DNA of 64,000 nt from an uncultured Lachnospiraceae bacterium (lineage in GTDB: Bacteria > Bacillota > Clostridia > Lachnospirales > Lachnospiraceae): NCBI GenBank assembly GCA_946557105.1, contig CAMNSZ010000004.1, positions 1 to 64,000 of the forward strand, read 5' to 3'. The position numbers and the translations under genes were made by a program. This document shows positions 9,111 to 19,196 of the stretch, in pieces (the first letter of the stretch is position 1; each line of letters starts with the position of its first letter). The notes under the pieces are model-generated. The model did no database searches and was not told the DNA's origin. It saw only the letters and a list, made by a program, of their open reading frames with translations.

Positions 9111-9151
9111 GGTGTACAAGTGTGAAATTTGTGCATCTTTTTTTGTTTTTT
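9111..9151 (+). terminator. Intrinsic terminator
   Basis: Stem GGTGTACAA (9111-9119) / TTGTGCATC (9129-9137) pairs fully if two G-U pairs are allowed, and is followed by a T-run (9138-9151). It ends the ecf-truA-dehydrogenase transcript. Confidence 0.75.
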
Positions 9152-9257
9152 CTATTTATTACATTAAATTATGCGTCCAACTAAAGTTATGCACAAATAA
9201 AAAAGTCGCAAAAGAAATAATATGGCAATAAGTGATAATTAAATGACAAATTTGAAG

Positions 9258-9286
9258 TAGACTATTGTTAACTTATCTTATATAAT
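9258..9286 (+). promoter_or_regulatory. Putative promoter of the xylanase gene
   Basis: TAGACT (9258-9263), 17-bp spacer, perfect TATAAT (9281-9286), about 50 bp upstream of the xylanase start codon. The weak -35 hexamer would suit an activator-dependent gene. Confidence 0.5.
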
Positions 9287-9338
9287 GACAATTAAGTGGC
9301 ATTGTGCTTTACATATAAAATTTAAGGAGGTAAAAAGA

Positions 9339-12300
9339 ATGTGGAGAAAACTATGTAAAACCACCGCAGGAATTCTTGCGGCGCTGATGGTATTCGGAAG
9401 TATCCAGACGCTGCCTGTGGTACAGGTGCAAGCGGAAGAGAATGCAGCAGGTACTGTCAGCGGAAACACTGTTAGCGGAGACACCGTTAATCTCGATAAG
9501 GTTGCAGCTGAAGATGTGGACATGCCCACGTCGGACGAGCCTACAGATGTAACCTACAATTTTATTGATTTGGCAAAAATCAAGTCCTATAATGTGAATT
9601 TATCCGTGGGTGACGGCGGCGAGATATCCATGGATTATATTGCCCAATACGGAGAAAGCTTTTATAAGCTGCCGGATGAAATTGATTCGTCTAAGGTAAA
9701 AAAGATTACCCTTAATTTAACCTCGGGCAATGCGGGCGATTTGGCGATTAAGCTGTATGCGGACGATACGTGTGCGGCTACAAGTCAGGACCCTGCATAC
9801 GGACATAATACGATAACGCCTACGGCAGGCTTCGGAGCTATCGGTATTATGTCTCTTAAGGAGACGGCTTCCGTCAAAATAAGCGGTATCACATTGACCG
9901 TTGAGGGAGAAGCCGAGATTTGTAAGACCTATACCTTCTCTGCCTTAAACAGCTGCAAGAACGGAGGAGTGACGGCAGATGTAGCTGATGGCGGAGCCGC
10001 TACATTCTCCTTTGGAAGTCAGTATCAGGAGATTTTTTACGAGATACCAAGGGAAATTGATTCTGCAAAGGTACATAAGGTGACATTTAATGTGACGTCG
10101 GGTAATGGGGATGCGATGGCTTATAAGTTTTATACCGAGGAAAATTTCTCCGGCAATTGGCCAAGCGCTCCAAACGAGCAGGTATCCTACTGTAATCCGT
10201 CCGTACAGCTTCAAAGCGGATTTAACGGTATGAAATATTTTGGAATTATGTCAATGAACACGGAAGCAGTTGAGGCGACGATTGACAGCGTTACATTCCA
10301 TACTTCGGGTTGGGGCTACAGTGAACCGGAGGAAGAGGGCGGCGAAGACGTAGCCGGCGACAAGGTATTTACCGCAGACAAGCTTGGTGTGGAGTGGGGA
10401 GATGCCACATATGAGCTGGTGGACGGAAAATATAAAATGTCCTTTGGAAAGCAGTATGCTCAGGTGAAGTTTACCCTTCCCGAGTCTATAGACCTTTCCA
10501 ATTGTACGGCCGTAAAATTTGTGGTGGAAGACCAGACCGCTCCTATTTCCCTAAAGCTTTATAAGGGAAGTGAAGAGGCTCAGGTTGAATATGGGAAGAC
10601 AGGTTCCACGGAATATATCATGACTCCCTCTTCAAAGGACACTATCAGCGCGATAGGTATCATGATTACAGACGAAAATCCTTCCGATGCCAGAGTATCT
10701 CTGGTGAGCGTCACCTTTACAATGAAGGGTGGTTCCAACTTGGAGGATAACATTATTATGAACCCTGACTTTGCGGATACAAGCGAGGAAGGGATGGCTG
10801 TATGGAAGATTGCGGAGGGTAACTCTACCATTACCGCACAGACGGCAGATACGGCTATTTACGGCGACGTAAAAACCTACGGCAAGATTTCCAGAGATCC
10901 GGCAACCTCCTCTTCTCAGGACTGCTTCTCTCAGGATATAACGGCCTTAGTGGAAAAAGGCGCAGAATATAAGTTTGAATTCTATGCCATGCTTTCGGAT
11001 GAATATGCGGGCGCTCCCGAGGAACAGAGAAAAGTTGAATTTTGTCCTTATATAACGGCTAACGGAGAGACCAATTATTTGGGAACCTACTCGTCAGAGC
11101 TGACGGGTAACAGCAGTCAGGTGCTTACGCCCGGTGAATGGATCAAATATTCGGGTACCTTTACGATTTCTTATACAGGAGAACTGAACAAGGTAGCTAT
11201 CCGTATTATAGAGCAGGGTACCAATTATGGACAGGGAGACTGCGTTAAGGGGGATTATTATATAACCGGTGTGTCCATGCGCAAGGTTGTAAAGATAAAA
11301 CCTGAAATAGAGCAGGATATTCCGAACCTTAAGGACAGTATTACCGCAGATCTCGGCCCCGCCGCACTGGCAGGTACGGCTATTGCCGGATCCGAAATTA
11401 CGGATGATACGCTTATGGAGCTGGTAACAAAGCATTTTAATGCGGTTACTTTGGGAAATGAGCTGAAGCTTGACGCGATGCTCGGATATCAGAACGATAA
11501 ATGTCCTGAAAACGGAACGCAGACGGTGACCTTTAACGGGCAGCAGCTGCTTGTTCCTGTGTTGAATCATTCAAGGGCAGACAAGATGCTGGATGTGATT
11601 GTGGATTGGAACAATGAGCATCCTGAGGATTTCATTAAGGTGAGAGGCCATGTTCTCGTATGGCATTCTCAGGCGCCCGAGTGGTTCTTCAAGGAAGATT
11701 ACGACATTGATGCAGATTTCGTTACCAAGGAGGTTATGGATCAACGTCTGGAATGGTATATAAAGACTATGTTAGAGTATTATACCGGTACAGACAGCAA
11801 ATATAAGGATTTGTTCTACGGCTGGGATGTGGTAAACGAAGCAATCAATGACGGTACGGGTACATACAGACCATCCGGCGAGTCGCATTGGGCGTCCGTC
11901 TATGGAAGTCAGAGCAATGAATTTATTATTAAGGCATTCCGGTTTGCAAACAAATATGCGCCGGCAGATTTGGAGCTATATTATAATGATTATAATGAGT
12001 GCGTGCCAAGTAAGCGTGCCGGTATTGTAAAGCTTCTGCAGGATGTGAAATCCGCGGAAGGAACAAGAATTGACGGTATGGGAATGCAGGGGCACTATAA
12101 TATGGAATCTCCTACCTTAGTGCAGTTTGAGGACGCAGTGCGCGCCTATGCGGCTGTTGTCGGCAAGGTTCAGCTGACCGAGCTTGACTTTAAGGCAAGC
12201 AGTAAGTTTGACGGTACGGACGCTACCAGAGCGGAAGAATATACTAAACAGGCATATCGTTATAAGGCGTTTTATGATAAGGCAAAGGCCCTTAATGCCG

Positions 12301-13490
12301 AGGAGGGTATTGAGTTTTCAGGCATCACTGTATGGGGTGTGGTTGATAAATATTCCTGGCTGCAAAGCTCCTCCGGCGTAGGAGGCGGCGCCGACGGAAA
12401 GCAGATGCAATGTCCTTTGCTGTTTGATGATAATTATAAGGCGAAGCCTGCATATTGGGCATTTGTAAATCCTAACATGCTGGAGCCCTCCACAAAGAAA
12501 CTTACAGTAGTACAGGGTGTGGGCACGGGTTATGAGAGTGCAAATACATATACTTTTGGAGACGATTCCTGCGAGGTCACCTTCCTTCCCGTCTGGAGCG
12601 GAAACCTTTTGAAGGTACAGGTAACGGTAAAGGATGCTACGGTAGATGCCGACGACAGCATCACACTGTTTGTTGATGCTGCAAATTCCAAGTCTGAAAA
12701 CACTACCCCTCAGAAGGTTACTGTAAATCGCGGGGATTGTACGGCTGTTGCGGGTGGTTATCAGGCAGAATTGAGTACAGAGATTGCCAATGCAGCCATT
12801 GCAAAGGTAATCGGCTTTGATATCCGGGTGACTAACAAAGACGCTAAGTTATCCTACAATGATTATAAGTATACGCAGGACACCAGCAGTAAGTATTTTG
12901 CAGAGGCAGTGCTTAAGCCCTATGCTGTTATAGGCAGAGGAACGGCAGTTGTAGACGGTGAAAAAGAGGCAATTTGGTCCGAGAAGGGAAAAGAAATACC
13001 CCTCACCATTAATCTGGGGGCCAAAGCATCGGCAAAGGTAACTGCCATGTGGGACGAAGATTATTTGTATGTTTTTGCGGAGATTAAGGATGCCGACCTG
13101 AATAATGAAAGCGAGAGCGCTCATGAGCAGGATTCCTTAGAGGTGTTTATTGACGAGAATAATAATAAGACCGAAGCCTATGAGGATGACGATAAGCAAT
13201 ACAGAATCAGCTATGCCAATGCACAGTCCTTTAACGGTAAAAAGTGTCTTGCAGTGAACGTGGATTCAGCGGCAAAGACTACGTCCGACGGGTATGTGAT
13301 TGAGGCGGCGTATAAATGGACTGATATTGAAGCCGCAGAAGATATGGAAATCGGGTTGGAGTTCCAGATTAATGATGCTGACGGCACAGGCAAGAGAATA
13401 GGTACCTTGAGTTGGTATGACGAGACCGGTATGGGCTGGTCGTCACCCGGTGTATTTGGTACAGTAAGGCTGGCGGATGAAGCTATCTAA
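9339..13490 (+). CDS. Secreted multimodular GH10 endo-beta-1,4-xylanase
   Basis: Extracellular xylan-degrading enzyme of 1,383 residues. Order: signal peptide ending near VQAEE; three related beta-sandwich modules of about 130 residues (about 50-200, 200-345 and 345-460; each has a YxxxFYxxPxxID-type strand); a CBM4/9/22-like module (about 470-650, starting NIIMNPDFAD); GH10 catalytic domain (about 660-1040); a degenerate and then a good CBM9-like module to the end (MWDEDYLYVFAEIKDADL). The GH10 acid/base is E834 (WDVVNEAI) and the nucleophile E948 (QLTELDF). ATG 9339 is chosen because TTTAAGGAGG precedes it and the signal peptide starts there. There is no sortase motif, SLH or dockerin, so the enzyme is probably released or held by binding modules. 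Confidence 0.95.
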   Translation: MWRKLCKTTAGILAALMVFGSIQTLPVVQVQAEENAAGTVSGNTVSGDTVNLDKVAAEDVDMPTSDEPTDVTYNFIDLAKIKSYNVNLSVGDGGEISMDYIAQYGESFYKLPDEIDSSKVKKITLNLTSGNAGDLAIKLYADDTCAATSQDPAYGHNTITPTAGFGAIGIMSLKETASVKISGITLTVEGEAEICKTYTFSALNSCKNGGVTADVADGGAATFSFGSQYQEIFYEIPREIDSAKVHKVTFNVTSGNGDAMAYKFYTEENFSGNWPSAPNEQVSYCNPSVQLQSGFNGMKYFGIMSMNTEAVEATIDSVTFHTSGWGYSEPEEEGGEDVAGDKVFTADKLGVEWGDATYELVDGKYKMSFGKQYAQVKFTLPESIDLSNCTAVKFVVEDQTAPISLKLYKGSEEAQVEYGKTGSTEYIMTPSSKDTISAIGIMITDENPSDARVSLVSVTFTMKGGSNLEDNIIMNPDFADTSEEGMAVWKIAEGNSTITAQTADTAIYGDVKTYGKISRDPATSSSQDCFSQDITALVEKGAEYKFEFYAMLSDEYAGAPEEQRKVEFCPYITANGETNYLGTYSSELTGNSSQVLTPGEWIKYSGTFTISYTGELNKVAIRIIEQGTNYGQGDCVKGDYYITGVSMRKVVKIKPEIEQDIPNLKDSITADLGPAALAGTAIAGSEITDDTLMELVTKHFNAVTLGNELKLDAMLGYQNDKCPENGTQTVTFNGQQLLVPVLNHSRADKMLDVIVDWNNEHPEDFIKVRGHVLVWHSQAPEWFFKEDYDIDADFVTKEVMDQRLEWYIKTMLEYYTGTDSKYKDLFYGWDVVNEAINDGTGTYRPSGESHWASVYGSQSNEFIIKAFRFANKYAPADLELYYNDYNECVPSKRAGIVKLLQDVKSAEGTRIDGMGMQGHYNMESPTLVQFEDAVRAYAAVVGKVQLTELDFKASSKFDGTDATRAEEYTKQAYRYKAFYDKAKALNAEEGIEFSGITVWGVVDKYSWLQSSSGVGGGADGKQMQCPLLFDDNYKAKPAYWAFVNPNMLEPSTKKLTVVQGVGTGYESANTYTFGDDSCEVTFLPVWSGNLLKVQVTVKDATVDADDSITLFVDAANSKSENTTPQKVTVNRGDCTAVAGGYQAELSTEIANAAIAKVIGFDIRVTNKDAKLSYNDYKYTQDTSSKYFAEAVLKPYAVIGRGTAVVDGEKEAIWSEKGKEIPLTINLGAKASAKVTAMWDEDYLYVFAEIKDADLNNESESAHEQDSLEVFIDENNNKTEAYEDDDKQYRISYANAQSFNGKKCLAVNVDSAAKTTSDGYVIEAAYKWTDIEAAEDMEIGLEFQINDADGTGKRIGTLSWYDETGMGWSSPGVFGTVRLADEAI

Positions 13491-13517
13491 AAAAATAGTG
13501 AATTAGTGTAACGGGTA

Positions 13518-13546
13518 TTGCAAAAGAATGTAAAAAAGTGTAATAT
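13518..13546 (+). promoter_or_regulatory. Promoter of the ZTP-riboswitch purine operon
   Basis: TTGCAA (13518-13523), 17-bp spacer, TAATAT (13541-13546). The predicted start of transcription is just ahead of the riboswitch aptamer. Confidence 0.65.
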
Positions 13547-13554
13547 AGTTACAT

Positions 13555-13642
13555 GAGTTGCACGACTGGCGGAAAGCAGGAAGCTGCGGTGGGATAACCC
13601 ACAGGGAGTGCAAAATACGTTAAGCCGACCGCCTGGGCACCA
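13555..13642 (+). promoter_or_regulatory. ZTP (pfl) riboswitch aptamer
   Basis: The segment carries the conserved ZTP aptamer elements: GACTGGCGG with the purine-rich loop GGAAGCAGG..., the GGTGGGATAACCCAC-type stem with CAGGGAGT, and the 3' pseudoknot block CCGACCGCCTGGGCACC. It senses the alarmone ZTP (or ZMP/AICAR), which accumulates when 10-formyl-THF is short. It stands ahead of the two genes that consume AICAR and make IMP, which fits the class. Confidence 0.92.
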
Positions 13643-13671
13643 CTTATTGTGATGCTCAGGTGGTTTTTTTG
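13625..13671 (+). terminator. Riboswitch expression-platform terminator
   Basis: ACCGCCTGGGCA can pair with TGCTCAGGTGGT, followed by TTTTTTT. The left arm is also the conserved 3' pseudoknot strand of the ZTP aptamer, so ligand binding should block the terminator and turn expression on. Confidence 0.85.
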
Positions 13672-13685
13672 TTAGGAGGAAAATT

Positions 13686-14402
13686 ATGCTATCACTACAA
13701 CAGGAATTGGAAAGCAACGATTATCCGGGAAGGGGGATTGTCATCGGGCTTTCTGCGAACGGTAAGTACGCCGTAACGGCATATTTTATCATGGGAAGAA
13801 GCGTAAACAGCCGTAATCGCGTGTTTGTCACGGAAGCAGACGGTATCCGTACAGAAGCGTTTGACCCATCCAAATTAGAGGATCCCAGTCTGATTATCTA
13901 CGCTCCCGTAAGAGTACTTGGAAGTGACACGATTGTCACTAATGGAGACCAGACAGATACGATTTATGACGGGCTGAGTAAAGGAATGACCTTTGAGCAA
14001 TCCTTAAGAAGCCGTGAATTTGAGCCGGATGCGCCCAATTATACTCCCAGAATATCGGGAGTAATGCATGTGGAGAAGGGAGCCTTTGATTATAGCATGT
14101 CTATCTTGAAGAGTGACGACGGGAACCCTTCCTGCTGTAACAGATATACTTTCAGCTATGACAAGCCTGTGGCGGGTGAAGGTCGTTTTATCCATACATA
14201 TATGCATGACGGCAATCCGCTTCCCAGCTTTACCGGAGAGCCCAAGCCCGTGATTATAGAGGATGATATGGACGACTTTACCGCCATGCTTTGGAATAGC
14301 TTGAACGAGGAGAATAAGGTGTCTTTATTTGTACGATATATTGATATAGAAACGGGTGAATATAGGACGAGCATTGTAAACAAGAACCAAGGCGCAGACT
14401 AA
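13686..14402 (+). CDS. purO: IMP cyclohydrolase, PurO type
   Basis: Final step of purine synthesis, FAICAR to IMP. The 238-residue product resembles the stand-alone archaeal-type PurO family (IMP_cyclohyd) rather than the N-terminal domain of bifunctional PurH: it starts with GRGIVIGLSANGKYAVTAYF, then MGRSVNSRNRVF, and includes TPRISGVM, all typical of PurO. AGGAGG precedes the ATG. It lies directly under the ZTP riboswitch and is followed by a separate formyltransferase gene, so the two PurH activities are split here. Confidence 0.85.
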   Translation: MLSLQQELESNDYPGRGIVIGLSANGKYAVTAYFIMGRSVNSRNRVFVTEADGIRTEAFDPSKLEDPSLIIYAPVRVLGSDTIVTNGDQTDTIYDGLSKGMTFEQSLRSREFEPDAPNYTPRISGVMHVEKGAFDYSMSILKSDDGNPSCCNRYTFSYDKPVAGEGRFIHTYMHDGNPLPSFTGEPKPVIIEDDMDDFTAMLWNSLNEENKVSLFVRYIDIETGEYRTSIVNKNQGAD

Positions 14403-14496
14403 ACGTATTGTAGCTTTCACGCTTCGGCACGAATTGTACAGGCGTATTGCTCAGGCATGCCGAGCCATAAGGAGCAGCGCAGGAATGAGGAACGAT

Positions 14497-15675
14497 ATGA
14501 ATGAGATAGAATTGAAATATGGCTGTAACCCGAATCAAAAGCCTTCCCGTATTTATATGGAGGACGGAAGTGAATTACCTGTTACCGTATTAAACGGTAA
14601 ACCCGGTTATATTAATTTTTTGGACGCCTTTAACGGCTGGCAACTGGTAAAGGAGCTAAAGGAGGCGACAGGGCTTCCTGCGGCTGCCTCCTTTAAGCAT
14701 GTGTCTCCTGCCGGGGCGGCAGTGGGGCTTCCTCTGGATGAAACGCTGGCGAAGATATACTGGGTGGACGATTTAGGGGAGCTTTCTCCTCTTGCCTGTG
14801 CCTATGCGAGGGCGAGGGGGGCGGACAGAATGTCTTCCTTCGGTGATTTTATTGCGCTTTCCGACGTGTGTGACGTTGATACGGCCAGACTGATTAAAAG
14901 AGAGGTTTCCGACGGTGTGATTGCTCCCGGCTATACAGAGGAGGCTCTTGCCATTCTTCAAGAGAAGAAAAGGGGAGGTTACAATGTTATTCAGATCGAT
15001 GAAGCATACACGCCTGCTCCCGTGGAGAAAAAGCAGGTATATGGCATTACCTTTGAGCAGGGAAGGAACGAGCTAGATATCAATGGTGATTTATTGTCAA
15101 ACATTGTGACCGACAACAAAGAAATCCCGGCAAATGCGTTGATTGACATGAAGATTGCTTTGATAACGCTAAAGTATACACAGTCAAATTCCGTATGCTA
15201 TGTGAAGGACGGTCAGGCGATTGGCATCGGCGCCGGGCAGCAGTCCCGCATTCATTGTACCCGTCTGGCAGGCAGCAAGGCGGACAACTGGTTTTTGCGT
15301 CAATCCCCTCAGGTATTAGGTCTTCAGTTTGTGGACGGTTTGGGAAGAGCAGACCGCGATAACGCTATCGACGTTTATATGGGCGAAGAGTATATGGATG
15401 TTTTGGCTTGCGGCGTCTGGGAGAATATTTTCAAGGTGAAGCCGCCTGTATTTACAAGAGAGGAAAAGAGGGCATGGCTTGACAAAATGCAGAACGTAAC
15501 CCTTGGTTCGGATGCGTTTTTCCCGTTTTCCGATAATATTGAGCGCGCCCATAAGAGCGGCGTAAGATACATTGCGCAGCCCGGAGGCTCGGTGCGCGAT
15601 GACGCAGTTATTGAATGCTGCAACAAATATGGCATGGTAATGGCATTTACGGGAATAAGGTTGTTCCATCATTAA
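14497..15675 (+). CDS. AICAR formyltransferase (stand-alone PurH C-terminal function)
   Basis: Transfers a formyl group from 10-formyl-THF to AICAR. The 392-residue product has the PurH formyltransferase hallmarks: LKYGCNPNQKPSR near the N-terminus, AAASFKHVSPAGAA (the catalytic Lys-His pair), LKYTQSNSVCYVKDGQAIGIGAGQQSR and a C-terminal IAQPGGSVRDDAVI. The cyclohydrolase domain is absent and is supplied by the preceding PurO-type gene. The start is placed at ATG 14497 (MNEIELKYG) behind GAGG; ATG 14485 or 14434 would add short non-family N-termini. Controlled by the upstream ZTP riboswitch. Confidence 0.92.
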   Translation: MNEIELKYGCNPNQKPSRIYMEDGSELPVTVLNGKPGYINFLDAFNGWQLVKELKEATGLPAAASFKHVSPAGAAVGLPLDETLAKIYWVDDLGELSPLACAYARARGADRMSSFGDFIALSDVCDVDTARLIKREVSDGVIAPGYTEEALAILQEKKRGGYNVIQIDEAYTPAPVEKKQVYGITFEQGRNELDINGDLLSNIVTDNKEIPANALIDMKIALITLKYTQSNSVCYVKDGQAIGIGAGQQSRIHCTRLAGSKADNWFLRQSPQVLGLQFVDGLGRADRDNAIDVYMGEEYMDVLACGVWENIFKVKPPVFTREEKRAWLDKMQNVTLGSDAFFPFSDNIERAHKSGVRYIAQPGGSVRDDAVIECCNKYGMVMAFTGIRLFHH

Positions 15676-15711
15676 GAAAGCGATAAGCCGGGAATAAAGT
15701 TTGGAGGCTGT

Positions 15712-15750
15712 GCCGTACAGGCTGTCATATGACGGCCTGTACGGCTTTTT
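15712..15750 (+). terminator. Intrinsic terminator of the purine operon
   Basis: Near-perfect stem GCCGTACAGGC / GCCTGTACGGC extended inward by GTCATATGAC, followed by TTTTT. Confidence 0.92.
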
Positions 15751-15803
15751 GCATATATGGATTGGCCTGCATCATATAAATTTATATAAATTAATTCTAT
15801 AGT

Positions 15804-15832
15804 TTGACTAGCGAAAACTCTCAAGATATAGT
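15804..15832 (+). promoter_or_regulatory. Promoter of the DHH phosphoesterase gene
   Basis: TTGACT (15804-15809), 17-bp spacer, TATAGT (15827-15832), 40 bp upstream of the coding start. Confidence 0.65.
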
Positions 15833-15872
15833 ATGATAGGCTTATTGAGCATAAGAGACTGAGAGGAAGCCT

Positions 15873-17384
15873 ATGAGACTGTCGGATTTAGAGCCGTACA
15901 ATCCTATTACAATACAGTGCCATGACAACCCTGACGCGGATACCATAAGCTCGGGCTATGCTTTGTATTGTTATTTTAAAAGCAAACATAAGAAGGTGCG
16001 GCTTGTTTACAGCGGTCAGAACAAAATCAAGAAAATGAATTTGCGTCTGATGAAAGAAAAGCTGAATATTCCCATAAAATATATACGCCCCAGCCAAAGC
16101 GAGGCAATGGAAGGACTTTTGATAACTGTGGACTGTCAATACGGTTCGGGGAATGTCAGCTGCCTTCGGGCGGGGAACGTGGCGGTTATTGATCATCACC
16201 CCAGAGAGAAAAGCGGAGGTGAGCTTGTACGCATACAGCCTAACCTGGGAAGCTGCGCTACCTTGGTATGGAGCATGCTTTTGGAGGAGGGGTATCCGGT
16301 CAATGAGGACGTGAATTTAGGAACGGCTCTGTATTACGGTCTTTACACGGATACCAATCAGTTTTCGGAGCTTTTTAATCCCTTAGATATGGATATGAGG
16401 GAGACGCTTTCCTTTAACAAGCGCCTGCTGACGCAGTTTCGGAATGCAAATCTATCCCTTAAGGAATTGGAAATTGCGGGAATTGCCATGATTCGTTATA
16501 ACTATAATGATGATTATCGTTTTGCGGTCATTAAGGCGCAGCCATGCGATCCCAATATTTTGGGGCTAATCAGTGACTTTTTGTTACAGGTTGAGGAGAT
16601 TGATACCTGTGTGGTTTATAATGAAATCAACGACGGATACAAGTTTTCTGTCAGGAGCTGTATCAAGGAGGTCAATGCCAATGAAATGGCGGCGTTTTTG
16701 GCGGAGGGTATCGGCTCCGGCGGAGGACATGACGAAAAGGCCGGCGGATTTATAAGTATGAAGCTGTATGAGGAGCATTTTCCGGTACTGCATTCGGAGG
16801 CATATTTTAATAACCGTATGACGGAATACTTTCAGTCCTACACCTTGATATTTGCCAACCAAACGAAGGCGGACGTATCCGGTATGCAAAGGTACAGAAG
16901 GCTCAGACAGCCCATCTGCTGTATAAAGGCAACGGATATCGCAGGGGTGGGAACACAGATTTCCATGAGAACGGATTCAGGCAGTATGGATTTTCAGGTG
17001 GAAGAGGATATGTTCTTTTCAGTGGAGCGAAACGGTATTATTCACTTTGTCAGGAGTGACTTTTTCCGCAAGTATTTAAGCGACACGGGCCAAGGGCTGC
17101 CAAAAGATTATTTTGCAGGAATTCAATATACGCCCACTATAAAAAATTGGTCGGATGGGAATACATATGGTATAGAAGCTTTTGCAAAGCTATGTATGCC
17201 GAAGGATACCTTTAATATTTATGCGAGGAGGCTGACAAGCTGTGTGAAGGTATTTCCAAAATGGGATGACGAGAGGTATATGCGCGGAATGCCGGGCGAT
17301 TATCTGGCCGTCAGCGAGGATGACCTGCATAACATTTTTATTGAGCCGGGAAATATTTTTGGGGATAATTATGAATTGATATAA
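15873..17384 (+). CDS. DHH/DHHA1 family phosphoesterase
   Basis: Manganese-dependent phosphohydrolase fold related to RecJ and oligoribonuclease NrnA/GdpP; the substrate is unknown. Motifs: CHDNPDADTISSG (residues about 16-28), ITVDCQYG, the namesake VIDHH (about 108), and the DHHA1 glycine motif GSGGGHDEKAGGF at about 280-292. At 503 residues it carries about 170 extra C-terminal residues beyond the minimal NrnA-like protein, with no domain I recognise (contains RFRS-like and SMDFQVEEDMFF). ATG is preceded by GAGAGGAAG. Monocistronic or co-transcribed with glnS. Confidence 0.85.
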   Translation: MRLSDLEPYNPITIQCHDNPDADTISSGYALYCYFKSKHKKVRLVYSGQNKIKKMNLRLMKEKLNIPIKYIRPSQSEAMEGLLITVDCQYGSGNVSCLRAGNVAVIDHHPREKSGGELVRIQPNLGSCATLVWSMLLEEGYPVNEDVNLGTALYYGLYTDTNQFSELFNPLDMDMRETLSFNKRLLTQFRNANLSLKELEIAGIAMIRYNYNDDYRFAVIKAQPCDPNILGLISDFLLQVEEIDTCVVYNEINDGYKFSVRSCIKEVNANEMAAFLAEGIGSGGGHDEKAGGFISMKLYEEHFPVLHSEAYFNNRMTEYFQSYTLIFANQTKADVSGMQRYRRLRQPICCIKATDIAGVGTQISMRTDSGSMDFQVEEDMFFSVERNGIIHFVRSDFFRKYLSDTGQGLPKDYFAGIQYTPTIKNWSDGNTYGIEAFAKLCMPKDTFNIYARRLTSCVKVFPKWDDERYMRGMPGDYLAVSEDDLHNIFIEPGNIFGDNYELI

Positions 17385-17478
17385 TACGGAGAAAAAACAG
17401 TTTATAATTCCTTGCGGGTGTGTTAATATAATTATTACGGATGCGACAATATTTGTAGAGTGAAAGGTCGGTTTTATC

Positions 17479-19158
17479 ATGAGCGAGAACGAAAAGACGA
17501 CTATAGAGTCCAAAAACTTTATTGAGCAGATAATTGACAAGGATTTGGCGGAAGGAGTATACAATACGGTTCATACGCGTTTTCCTCCGGAGCCTAACGG
17601 GTATCTGCACATAGGGCATGCCAAGAGCATTTTATTGAATTATGGTCTGGCTAAAAAATATAACGGTAAGTTTAATATGCGTTTTGACGATACGAATCCC
17701 ACAAAAGAGAGGGTTGAGTTTGTAGAGTCCATTAAGTCAGATATCAAATGGCTGGGAGCCGACTGGGAGGACAGGCTTTTTTTTGCCTCCGACTATTTCG
17801 GTCAGATGTACGAGGCAGCGGTAAAGCTGATAAAGAAGGGCAAGGCGTATGTGTCGGACTTAAGCGCGGAGCAGATTAAGGAATATAGGGGAAGCCTTAC
17901 CGAACCGGGCAGGGAGGACCCCTACAGCACAAGAAGCGTAGAAGAGAATCTTCAGCTTTTTGAGGAGATGAAATCGGGAAAATATTCGGACGGCGAGAAG
18001 GTTCTCCGAGCCCGTATTGATATGGCGTCCCCCAATATCAATATGCGGGATCCGGTTATTTACCGTGTGGCGCATATGACCCATCATAATACCAAGGACG
18101 AATGGTGTATTTATCCTATGTATGATTTTGCCCATCCTATTGAGGATGCAATCGAGGGAATCACGCATTCCGTCTGTACTTTGGAATTTGAGGATCACAG
18201 ACCGCTGTACGACTGGGTAGTGAGAGAGCTGGAATATCCCGTGCCTCCCAGACAGATTGAATTTGCAAAGCTGTATCTGACAAATGTGGTCACGGGAAAG
18301 AGATATATCAAGAAGCTTGTGGAAGAAGGTATCGTGGACGGCTGGGACGACCCGAGACTTGTATCTATAGCAGCCTTGCGCCGTCGTGGCTTTACTCCGG
18401 AATCCATAAAATTATTCGTGGAGCTTTGCGGTGTGTCAAAGAGTAACTCTTCCGTGGATTACGCTATGCTTGAATATTGTATCCGCGAGGACTTGAAGGC
18501 CAAAAAACCTCGTATGATGGCAGTTCTGGATCCGGTAAAGCTCATTATCGACAATTATCCTGAGGGGCAAACGGAAAGTCTGGAGGCGCCCAATAATATG
18601 GAAAACGAAGAATTGGGCAGTCGTCAGATTCCTTTTGGCAGAGAGCTGTATATTGAGAGAGAGGACTTTATGGAGGAGCCTCCCAAGAAATATTTCCGCA
18701 TGTTTCCCGGCAACGAGGTACGTCTGATGAATGCTTATCTTGTGACCTGTACGGGATGTGTGAAGGACGAGGAAGGCAACGTTATGGAGGTTCACTGTAC
18801 CTATGACCCTGCCACCAAGGGGGGCAATAGCGCGGACGGGCGCAAGGTGAAGGGAACCATCCACTGGGTTTCGGCAAAACAGGCTATTACTGCCGAGGTG
18901 CGTCTGTATGAGAATATTATAGATGAAGAAAAGGGTGTTTATAATGAGGACGGAAGTCTGAATCTGAATCCCAATTCCCTCAAGATTTTGAAGAAATGTT
19001 ATCTGGAGCCAGAATTTGCAGGAGCGAAGGCGTATGACAGCTTCCAGTTCGTACGGCAGGGCTTCTTCTGTGTGGACGCTAAGGACTCTAAGCCGGAGGC
19101 ATTGGTGTTCAACAGAATTGTATCTTTAAAGAGTTCTTATGTTTTGCCTAAGGCATAA
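17479..19158 (+). CDS. glnS: Glutaminyl-tRNA synthetase
   Basis: Class I synthetase charging tRNA-Gln directly. The 559-residue product has the HIGH motif in [15 protein letters not shown] (about residues 35-49), the GlnRS-type RFDDTNP, and a KMSKS-equivalent VSKSNSS at about 317-323, with the C-terminal beta-barrel anticodon-binding domains. The length agrees with the family. Many Firmicutes rely on the indirect GatCAB route instead, but GlnRS is known in Lachnospiraceae. Confidence 0.96.
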   Translation: MSENEKTTIESKNFIEQIIDKDLAEGVYNTVHTRFPPEPNGYLHIGHAKSILLNYGLAKKYNGKFNMRFDDTNPTKERVEFVESIKSDIKWLGADWEDRLFFASDYFGQMYEAAVKLIKKGKAYVSDLSAEQIKEYRGSLTEPGREDPYSTRSVEENLQLFEEMKSGKYSDGEKVLRARIDMASPNINMRDPVIYRVAHMTHHNTKDEWCIYPMYDFAHPIEDAIEGITHSVCTLEFEDHRPLYDWVVRELEYPVPPRQIEFAKLYLTNVVTGKRYIKKLVEEGIVDGWDDPRLVSIAALRRRGFTPESIKLFVELCGVSKSNSSVDYAMLEYCIREDLKAKKPRMMAVLDPVKLIIDNYPEGQTESLEAPNNMENEELGSRQIPFGRELYIEREDFMEEPPKKYFRMFPGNEVRLMNAYLVTCTGCVKDEEGNVMEVHCTYDPATKGGNSADGRKVKGTIHWVSAKQAITAEVRLYENIIDEEKGVYNEDGSLNLNPNSLKILKKCYLEPEFAGAKAYDSFQFVRQGFFCVDAKDSKPEALVFNRIVSLKSSYVLPKA

Positions 19159-19196
19159 ACGAATATATAGAAAGGATTATTTTGGGAGGAAAGAAA

